Shown here: piece after piece, positions 18,010 through 24,478 of the stretch
Layout of the letters: each line of letters begins with the position of its first letter
Numbering within the stretch: position 1 is the first letter of the stretch
Assembly: GCA_027382625.1 (NCBI GenBank)
Contig: JAJKFJ010020875.1
Location: 1-24,478, forward strand
DNA length: 24,478 nt
Direction of reading: 5' to 3'
From: Tetmemena sp. SeJ-2015
Lineage: Eukaryota > Ciliophora > Spirotrichea > Sporadotrichida > Oxytrichidae
Notes under the pieces: model-generated
Database searches by the model: none
Seen by the model: only the letters and a program-made list of their open reading frames with translations
Told to the model about the DNA's origin: nothing
Program-made: the position numbers and the translations under genes

Positions 18010-21000
18010 TCAAGCTTAGCTCTAATCTTGGCTCTCAGTGAAGTCAGAATCATCTTCCTCATCATCTTCACCACTGTCATTTTCAACTCCATCATCAATG
18101 TCATCTAAATCATCAATACTTCCAGATATTTCACTCTCCTCCGCTCCCTTTCTCTGCTGTTGGTTATTCTAAGAAGCGCCCATCTTATGATTTATGTTTC
18201 CGTCTTATTATCTCTTATTTCTTGCACTATTTATAGGCAAGATAGATTAGTCAGGGTCATTCTATCTAGCCATTTGACTGGCAGTTAGTTTTTGAGGATT
18301 GCCCCCATTGAAATAAGCACCTGTGTAGCCTTTCTCCAAATCTTCATCGATTTGCTTAGCAATTGAAGCCTTAGCACTTGATTGCTATTGCTTCAACATG
18401 TTATCGTTAGTGTCGTGTCGAACGCTTGGTCCAGGGACAGCAGCCTGACCCAGGCCTATTCCATAACCGTATTCAGAATTGTTATCATAACCAGTTTTGA
18501 TACCTGAAGACTTCAAAGCTGAACTTTAGAAATGCTACTTCGGATTCTTTGAATCTCCTACTGCTGAAGTTGTAGCAGGTTTATTCATAGCATTGAAATT
18601 ACTTGACTTGAGTTTTCTTCTTCCACTGCTCACATCTGACACTTAATCATTATCCATTGACATGCTATCTGTTTCTTCTTTGTTGTCAGATGCGAATAAT
18701 ATGAAAATGAGAGGCGATGACTATTTTGATATCGTCAAGATCATTCTTTAGTCCTTTAACTGACCTGCGGAGGTCAGAACTACTAGGCTGATTTTAAAGA
18801 CTGCCATCTACAGTATTATGATTATCCACAATCTCAGCTGCATCTCTCTCAGTATTTTTAACTGCGTTATATTCCTTCATGACATAGATATTAAGGTAAA
18901 ATGAAGACTTTATAATTTTGACTCTACTTCTCTCTTTCTTTTTCCTTCTCCATCTTTTTCTTGACTGCTGTATTTGCAAGTGAACTTTGCAAATCCTTAT
19001 TTCCTCTCTTTTGAGTCTCCTCTTTATTCTTCTTGTCTGATCTTTTCTTCACAACACCCTTACTTAAGATTTAAAAATTATAGACCCTCTTCTTGCTCTC
19101 TTTGCTTTTTCTTCTTGTACCATCTGACTCCAAGTACCACAGCTACAACTGCTATAATTACAACCGCTCCCATCACAATTCCTATAATAGCTCCCATTGG
19201 GAAACCACTAGAACTAAATTAGTATTAATTATGATTGATATATTTGACTATCTTCTTTAGTAACTTAATTTCCTGAGTTGGTACCTGAGCCACCTGTGTT
19301 TCCACCGGTGTTTGTACCTCCACCATTATTGTTACCTCCAGTGCTACCACCACTGGAGTTGCCCCCTGTATTTCCACCTGTTGATGGGTCTGTGCTCCCA
19401 CCAGATGAGTTATAGCATTCAATTTATCAATTCATTTTTTAATATTTATCTCTAAATAATCTAGTCAAAACTTTGAGAGATTCTCATATCGAGTTGCAGC
19501 TTTCAATTACGAATTTAATTGTATAAGGAATCTTAATACAAAATTTTTTCAAAGTTCATCAATCTAAAATTACAATTACTTTCTCAAGGCTATTCGAAAT
19601 ATCTAAGATAATAGTAATCAAAATGAAAAAATTGAACCAATAAAATAGATCCATTAAAATACTAAACAGATTTTAAGATAGAATTGTTATAAGCGAAGAT
19701 TTCATTAAATTACTAAATATGTCCATAAAATGAAATTTTATTTAATATTCAACAATAGTGGTAGAACCACCTCCACTCTAGCCACTAATTACTTGATAGT
19801 AATCTGGCAGAGTAGTAGGGTCAAAATTTTTACAAAATTGAGAAGTAAGTGCTTGATAGTAGGTATTAGTTTTGACTCTCTGTGAAGAGTACCACAAATC
19901 TGCACAACTCATGCAAGAAGTGTTTTGAGAGAATATTGTGAAAATAATAAATGAAACTACTGCATGGAGTGCAAGTTCTTGAAGATTAGGAGTAGCTAGA
20001 TTGATAAGGACAAGTCTAAACACCATATATTGATGTCAATTATTTAATCCTTTGGAAACATATTTTAGATGTCTAAGTTTTGTATCTCACAATTGCTTGG
20101 TTATTATAGATTCCAAAGACTATTCCGTTTTAAGGAGTTCCTGCCATGCCACCAACTGCTCTGCTGTTATAGTCGTAGCCGTACTTTTTAGTATCGGGGT
20201 TAAATTATGACTCAAATATAATTAAATGGTCATCACAATTAATGATCAAATTTTAATTGAATTAGCAGAGGCTCAACAGTATTTAATAAAAAAGAATAGA
20301 AAAATAATTTCATTTTAAATTTATAAATTCATAATGGCTGTGTCTAATCTCTTCTATCTTGATAGATGATACTGTTTCAATGTATCTGAGAAGAAAAAGA
20401 AATATTGAGGAAAATAAGACATTTTGCCTATTATCTTATTTTAAGACATTATCAGAGTTTATCCCTATTCCACAACACGAAAGATATACTTAAAAAGATA
20501 TGAAAAATCTTAGAATAAAGTATTGAGTAACTTACATGGGATAAAAGATATTAGTATCCTCTAATATATTTAATCTTGTTGCTTTCCCCATTCTTAGCTT
20601 AAGGTCAAATGGAGAGATGTTGAGCATGATTTATCAAAGTTAAAGATATCCTAAAAGAATTTTATCCAAAGTAAAGTCAAAAATAAAGAGACTAAAACCT
20701 AGCGCCAAACAAGCAAAATAATATAAGGTAGAATGAGCTAATGAAATAAGTAGATTTGTTTTATATCTTTCGCAATCACCTACTACTATTGGAACCATAA
20801 CAAATTATATATGGATTATAGAGAAGCTTGATCTCATTCACATAAAATTGGCGGAGAGGAAGAGCTCCAGATGAACTCGAGCTTGCCCAAAATGTTGAAT
20901 ACGTTGTGCCTTGATCAACTATATTTAAGTCCTTACCTAGTTAAGGATTATCATTTAATGAACCAGCAATTGAGATCAATTATGAAAGAGTCGTCTAGTT

Positions 21001-22622
21001 GTAGATGACTATGAGTCCTCAATTATAAATTGAAAATGCATAATACATCCTGCATAAGTGTTACAAGACTCACACCAGTAACCCAAATAATTTTGAGTAT
21101 AATTAAATAAGGTTGGCTTATTATCTAAACTATATAGTTAGTTATAACAACCAGATTATTTGCCTGATTAGATTTGATGTTAATATTTTACGTTCTGCCA
21201 AGATTTTTCAAAAGCTTTTCAGTTTGCTTGTGTAAAGCTTGGAGGAACGATGACGAAGCTCTTTTCATCTTTTATTAAACTTTGTTCTGTAAGCGCTACT
21301 TTTCGGCCGATTATTACTTGAAAATTAAAAAAAAGGAAATATTACTGATTTATTAAATCCCACAATTATAGTGAACGTTCTTGGCCAACATGCCAATTAT
21401 GGATGGGTTTGAAACTACTTCTCTAAAGTTCAGTAAAAAGATTAAAAAACATAGATTACTTCCTGTAAAGGCTTGTTTCCTACACAGGAGTGTAAAATCG
21501 GGGCTGAACGGATAATATTGGTAGTCATTCTTGTTATTATGACATCCGATGTCTTTGCACCAGTGTAAGCCTGGGTAATCCAGTACTTGTAAATGTAATT
21601 ATCGCTACTCAATGAATTTGGAGAGGTATATAGGAAGATTTGAGTTGGATCATTAGGGTTTTGTAGAAAAGTACTAGGGATTGAACTTCCCACGTTGTTA
21701 AGTTGCGCCATCCCTGTCTTTGCCTTTTACAAATTTAAAGCAATATTTTTATAACCTTAGTTGCTGGCTAGCCTAAAGTGGCAGGGCGCAGGAAAGCTAG
21801 ATACATGTTGTTGTTTTTCAAAAGTACTATCGTATAATTATCCGCAACCATCACATCTAAAATTGTGTCTCCTGTGAATTGATCTGATGGTATAGTGAAG
21901 ATTAAGTCATTTTGAACGGTCTAGTCATTAAAATCCAAATAGGCTCTGTAAACCTAATTGAAGGCCAAGAAAGTAACAGCACCGGCATAGTCGATTTCCA
22001 TTGAGAGACGAGGGCAGCTGTTCGCTTGAGTGCCAGCTGTGTCTATTTTTTTCATTGAGTTCTTGGCTGTTGCAGAACCTATAAAATTGATAAATTTAAA
22101 CCTTGAATTAGATCCGTAGTCTTATAGATATAAGTTTCATTAGATTAAAACAAAAATTAATCAACTTTGAAATGTAAAGTTGTTGAAGTGCAGATTACGA
22201 CTATAAAAAAAAACAGCATAAGTAAAGGGCATGAATCACTTATATTAGAATAGATAACACAGTTTGAAATTAATATCCTTACCAGTGACATTTCCTACAG
22301 TGATTGAGCACCCGCTACTGTCTGGTGCATCTATAGTTGTCAACTCAGAGTAAGCAAGCCTCTGCCCATTAAAAATAAAGCATACGTTGGATTCAGGGAT
22401 TAAATTATCAAAATTGTTGCTATTACTTAAGCACATAATCTCCAATTTATCAACATTTAGCGTACACCCAATTTCAAATCTTGTTGTTGAGCAAATCTTA
22501 TTGTGGTGCAAAGACCAGCCTTTGACATTTTAAATACTTTTGATATTTAAATCTAAAGCTCGATATTTAAATTTATTGAGTATCAATATTGGATTTAGAT
22601 TAAGCATCCGCGGACAACCCAT
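18010..22622 (-). CDS. Type I single-pass membrane protein with Cys-containing ectodomain (gene C)
   Basis: Not assigned to a named family. Removing 12 proposed IESs gives exactly 3,075 nt (1,024 aa). The ectodomain is about 700 residues with scattered Cys (CSTTRFEIGCTLNVDKLEIMC; GYWCESCNTYAG; YKTSCMSCADLWYSSQ) and beta-like stretches (LSMEIDYAGAVTFLAFNQV; NMYLAFLRPATLGQPATK). A Gly/Ser/Thr stalk follows (TGGNTGGNSSGGSTGGNNNG), then one membrane helix (GAIIGIVMGAVVIIAVVAVV) followed by WYKKKKQREQEE, so the tail is cytoplasmic. The tail is Lys/Glu-rich, then Gln/Asn-rich, and ends in an acidic segment (DDLDDIDDGVENDSGEDDEE) before TGA 18012-18010. Topology suggests a surface receptor or adhesion protein; this is inference. 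The N-terminus is uncertain: the frame stays open upstream of the ATG at 22622 and no signal peptide is visible, so a 5' MDS may lie elsewhere. Confidence 0.78.
18696..18717 (-). other. IES, pointer TCGC (gene C)
   Basis: 22 bp; GCGA (plus strand) at 18714-18717 and 18692-18695, phase-matched. Joins NDLDDIKIVIA to SDNKEETDSMSM and removes a TGA. Confidence 0.87.
18872..18914 (-). other. IES, pointer TATAA (or GTC) (gene C)
   Basis: 43 bp between TTATA (plus strand) at 18910-18914 and 18867-18871; joins KQSQNY to NAVKNTERDAAEIV. A nested 25-bp option with pointer GTC also restores the frame and would add KVMKEY. Confidence 0.72.
19061..19088 (-). other. IES, pointer AGGGT (gene C)
   Basis: 28 bp, nearly all A/T, between ACCCT (plus strand) at 19084-19088 and 19056-19060. 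Joins QREQEEG to VVKKRSDKKNKEE in the cytoplasmic tail. Confidence 0.9.
19231..19270 (-). other. IES, pointer AATTAA (gene C)
   Basis: 40 bp between TTAATT (plus strand) at 19265-19270 and 19225-19230, phase-matched. Joins the Gly/Ser stalk (GTNSGNQ) to QFSSSGFPMGAIIG, the start of the membrane helix. Confidence 0.92.
19423..19752 (-). other. IES, pointer TTGAAT (gene C)
   Basis: 330 bp, very AT-rich with many TGA codons, between ATTCAA (plus strand) at 19747-19752 and 19417-19422. Joins GGGSTTIVE to CYNSSGGSTDPSTGG. No ORF or RNA gene is seen inside. Confidence 0.92.
19922..20078 (-). other. IES, pointer ACTT (gene C)
   Basis: 157 bp between AAGT (plus strand) at 20075-20078 and 19918-19921, phase-matched. 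Joins YNNQAIVRYKT to SCMSCADLWYSSQ. The apparent start MVFRLVLINLATPN lies inside this IES and is not a gene. Confidence 0.88.
20241..20790 (-). other. Long IES, candidate pointer AAT (gene C)
   Basis: About 550 bp, AT-rich, TGA in every frame. AAT (ATT on plus) at 20788-20790 and 20238-20240 gives PYIICYGSN-CDDHLIIFESQF. With a 3-bp pointer the exact ends are uncertain and two IESs with a small MDS between cannot be excluded. Confidence 0.6.
21020..21051 (-). other. IES, pointer AGGA (gene C)
   Basis: 32 bp between TCCT (plus strand) at 21048-21051 and 21016-21019, phase-matched. Joins YWCESCNTYAG to LIVIYNQTTLSQLIS and removes a TGA. Confidence 0.9.
21195..21224 (-). other. IES, candidate pointer AAC (gene C)
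   Basis: 30 bp with one in-frame TGA. AAC gives VPPSFTQAN-VKYQHQIQSG; pointer TTT (SF-EKSWQNVKYQ) is an alternative. The frame is the same on both sides, so only the stop codon shows that something is removed. Confidence 0.55.
21320..21461 (-). other. IES, pointer AAGTAAT (gene C)
   Basis: 142 bp between ATTACTT (plus strand) at 21455-21461 and 21313-21319, a 7-bp phase-matched repeat. Joins VGNKPLQEVI to IGRKVALTEQSLI. Confidence 0.93.
21721..21758 (-). other. IES, pointer AAG (gene C)
   Basis: 38 bp, A/T-rich, between CTT (plus strand) at 21756-21758 and 21718-21720. Joins RPATLGQPATK to TGMAQLNNVGSS and repairs a frame change. Confidence 0.82.
22131..22256 (-). other. IES, pointer TATCTAT (gene C)
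   Basis: 126 bp between ATAGATA (plus strand) at 22250-22256 and 22124-22130, a 7-bp phase-matched repeat. Joins KDINFKLCYL to QDYGSNSRFKFINF and removes TGA codons. Contains a T-run. Confidence 0.93.
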
Positions 22623-22765
22623 AAATTTAAGCTGCTCTGATTTAACTTCTGATGAAGGTAATTTAATTGAATTGATGTTTCTGACTTGTTATTTTATTAA
22701 TGAGTAATAAAATTTGGTTGCGATTTGAATTATAAAATTAAAGTAAAAGGAGATCAGCTAACAAA
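22623..22765. promoter_or_regulatory. Divergent gap between gene C and PSMA6
   Basis: 143 bp between divergent genes, AT-rich and holding the PSMA6 leader. On the minus strand the gene C frame remains open across most of it, so part may still be gene C coding sequence. Confidence 0.35.
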
Positions 22766-23634
22766 ATGAGCTTTGAGAAATTGATGAAGGTGTTCTCACC
22801 TGATGGACGTGTGTACCAAATTGAGTACGCCTTTAAGGCTATCTCCCAGTTCGGGCAGACTTCAATCGCATTGAGAGGAAACGATACAGTGGTGGTTTGC
22901 ACTCAGAGGAAAGTGCCAGACAAGCTGATTGTGCCAGAGTCAGTGACGAACATCTTCAATATCAGTGAAACTAGAGGAATCATTGTAGTTGGAAATCTTA
23001 ATGATGCCAGATACGTTAACTCGCTTATTTTCATTCTATGAACTTGATCTTATTTAAATGATGATTGTCTACTTTGTTCACATAATCGCCTCTTATATCA
23101 TGTTTTTCTTGATTTACTTCTTGAGGCAAGTATCAGCTTAATTCAAGTTTAAGCATGGGTACGAGATGCCAGTGCATGTTCTTGCTCAGAGACTTGGAAA
23201 CTAATTGCAAGTGTTCTCTCAGAGATCAGGCATCAGACCCTTCTGCGTGAACGTAACCTTAGTTGGTATTGATGAGGAGTTTGGCCCTCAAGTCTACAGA
23301 ATAGATCCTTCAGGCCAGGCTGTTGGATTCAAGTGCGTCTCCACTCACCGATTTTAAAAATCGAAGGCACTTAAATTCATGATGCATTTTAACTGGATCT
23401 AAAGAGCAAGAGGCAATGACTCAACTTGAAAAGCACTTCAAGAAGAAGGAAGGAGACTGGGATAAGAAGGAGACTATTGAGACTGCCATCCAGGTTCTCT
23501 AGACTGTCATATCCTCCGATTTCAAGGCAAATGAAATCGAGGTAGGAGTTGCCACTCTTGCAGACCCCAGGTTCAAGAAACTCACAGAACAGGAAATCGA
23601 GGGATATCTCAATGAACTGGCTGACAAATAATGA
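22766..23634 (+). CDS. PSMA6: 20S proteasome subunit alpha-6 (alpha-type, PSMA6 group)
   Basis: Structural alpha-ring subunit of the 20S proteasome core. After removing two IESs the frame is 723 nt, 240 aa, against about 246 in animals. The N-terminus carries the alpha-subunit signature FSPDGRVYQIEYAFKAI, followed by TQRKVPDKLIVPESVTNIF, the helix ending QFKFKHGYEMPVHVLAQRLG, then VTLVGIDEEFGPQVYRIDPS, GFKCVSTGSKEQEAM and ETAIQVLQTVISSDFKANEI, EVGVATLADPRF. The KVPDKL motif and GYEMPV favour alpha-6 over other alpha subunits. Starts ATG 22766; the last codons are AAA TAA TGA, so TAA is read as Gln and TGA 23632-23634 is the stop. The N-terminal extension before FSPDG is short (MSFEKLMKV), which is plausible but leaves a missing 5' MDS possible. 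Confidence 0.95.
23022..23118 (+). other. IES 1, pointer ACT (PSMA6)
   Basis: 97 bp with a TGA (23039-23041) between ACT at 23019-23021 and 23116-23118, phase-matched. Joining gives LNDARYVN-FLRQVSAQFKFKHGY. The helix comes out one residue shorter than in relatives, so the exact junction may differ slightly. Confidence 0.78.
23346..23394 (+). other. IES 2, pointer ACT (PSMA6)
   Basis: 49 bp between ACT at 23343-23345 and 23392-23394, phase-matched. Joining gives GFKCVST-GSKEQEAMTQLEKH, matching the family exactly. It holds a 15-bp perfect palindrome at 23349-23363. Confidence 0.94.
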
Positions 23635-23815
23635 GTCGCTGTAAATTAGTGAATGTAATTATCTTTTTTTAATGAGCGAAATGTATGAAGTAGATAATGG
23701 CAGCAGAATAAAACTTAATTGCTAAGAGTTAAAAATTTCATTGTCTTCTTTTGTATTAACCAAACTTTTTTGAATTCATTTTCTGCATCTATACTTTTCC
23801 GCCTCTCTATTGCTT
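23635..23815. other. Gap between PSMA6 and kinase fragment
   Basis: 181 bp, AT-rich, holding the PSMA6 3' end. On the minus strand the continuation of the kinase would be expected here, but no kinase motif (catalytic loop or DFG) is present. Confidence 0.5.
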
Positions 23816-24478
23816 TCATTTGATCTACTTATCCAATTTAATTTGCCATACCAGAGCCTATTTATGGAATTTATGCTTGTTTCTAATAATTTTAAGTGCT
23901 ACTTCTTCCTTTAGTTTATGATCAAAGCATTTGTACACTTAACCGAAGCTTCCTCGACCTAGTCTTTCTAAGATCTCATATCGGTACATTATGTGCTCAT
24001 TAACTCTGTGTCTGTAGTAATTTTAATCATCGTCATACCCATTATTGAGTTCTGATTAGGCCACAAAATCTTCATCAGCTAATGTTGTTGCATTCAAAAC
24101 ACTCTCATTATTTAGCAATAAGTGATTTAATTTTAAAAGAATTGACGAAATAAATTTCAGTGAATTGCTTAATTTCGTCCTATTCAAACTTAGTGAGATG
24201 CTTTCTAAACCTTTTGCACGCTTTATCTCCACTAATGGGCCACTCTACGGCTTCAACTTTTAATGAGAAAGATCTGGAGAGCTATCGCTTCTTTAGTTTC
24301 TCATGTCAAATAGGCTCGCACTTGATTAATTTTGGTGAGTAAGTTGAGTCAAATTTTAATTAGTCTGCAAAAATTGAGATGTGTTTTAATTCTGAGAGCT
24401 AGAACTATGGTTAGGTATCTAACTAACAGAGTTGTCGAAAGTTTAAGTTGTAGCCAGATTGTTTGCATTTACTCTCTG
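23816..24478 (-). CDS. DYRK-family protein kinase, N-terminal part only, truncated (gene K)
   Basis: Enters from the right edge with an N/S/Q-rich N-terminus, then the DYRK-specific N-terminal element (ACKRFRKHLTKFEQDEIKQF, TEIYFVN), the linker NNGYDDDQNYYRHRVNEHIM and the start of the kinase domain: YRYEILERLGRGSFGQVYKC with the Gly-rich loop, VALKIIRNKHKFHKQALV with the ATP-binding Lys. Relatives continue E-V-K-I-L, but here the family match stops at about 23849 and the frame ends at TGA 23818-23816. The remaining two thirds of the domain, including the catalytic Asp, is not in the window. Two internal frame changes are present: an A4 run at 24258-24261 (one base short) and a probable IES at 24110-24140. 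DYRK kinases autophosphorylate a tyrosine and then act on Ser/Thr; whether an intact protein forms depends on MDSs elsewhere. Confidence 0.85.
24110..24140 (-). other. Probable IES, candidate pointer AAT (gene K)
   Basis: 31 bp between ATT (plus strand) at 24141-24143 and 24110-24112. Removing it joins FTEIYFVN to NESVLNATTLADEDFV and repairs the frame between the DYRK N-terminal element and the kinase domain. A 3-bp pointer, so tentative. Confidence 0.5.

Noticed and set aside
19778..20026. Met-initiated minus ORF MVFRLVLINLATPN with a hydrophobic stretch, as a secreted protein start
   Set aside because: Its first third lies in the 157-bp IES; the ACTT pointers join the rest directly to the upstream MDS of gene C.
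1..24478. TBE-type transposon, tRNA, rRNA or CRISPR arrays
   Set aside because: No C4A4 telomeric inverted ends, no transposase motif, no tRNA cloverleaf or rRNA-like GC-rich block, and no regularly spaced repeats were seen. An automated tRNA or transposon search was not possible here.

Overview
This window is best read as germline (micronuclear) DNA of a hypotrich/spirotrich ciliate of the Oxytricha–Stylonychia type. Two observations carry this. First, TAA and TAG occur throughout clearly conserved proteins where glutamine is expected, and TGA is the only stop. Second, nearly every gene is interrupted by short AT-rich segments that shift the frame or carry TGA. These segments do not have GT...AG ends and are bounded by short direct repeats (pointers, 3-7 bp) placed so that removing the segment plus one repeat copy restores the frame and the protein family. 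These are internal eliminated sequences (IESs) between macronuclear-destined segments (MDSs). Real spliceosomal introns (32-85 nt, GTAAGN...AG) are present as well. No telomeric C4A4 repeat is visible, so macronuclear chromosome ends cannot be placed.

Layout, left to right. (G) 79-3472, minus: Ser-rich then Gln-rich protein with a Cys-containing C-terminal half, not identified. (A) 3633-11710, plus: a very large multi-membrane PAS-domain protein of the ciliate tiny-macrocysts-B (TmcB)-like family. (F) 11814-14060, minus: N/S/Q-rich protein ending in a domain resembling the Rap1 C-terminal domain. (B) 14005-17601, minus: cytosolic carboxypeptidase (M14, CCP/AGBL type, a tubulin-tail processing enzyme). 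(C) 18010-22622, minus: single-pass type I membrane protein with a Cys-containing ectodomain, Gly/Ser stalk and charged tail, split into about 13 MDSs. (E) 22766-23634, plus: 20S proteasome alpha-6 subunit (PSMA6) in 3 MDSs. (K) 23816-24478, minus: N-terminal half of a DYRK-family kinase that stops inside the kinase N-lobe and runs off the right edge.

Genes sit close together (roughly 100-400 bp gaps, one apparent 56-bp overlap) and are functionally unrelated, as expected for neighbouring germline precursors of separate macronuclear chromosomes rather than an operon. After removing the proposed IESs and introns, E (723 nt), F (2013), B (3501) and C (3075) all give exact codon multiples with no further correction. 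A needs three single-base corrections and G about six, almost all in homopolymers, which looks like assembly error. Protein names rest on motif recognition only; no database search was run. IES intervals below include one copy of the pointer.
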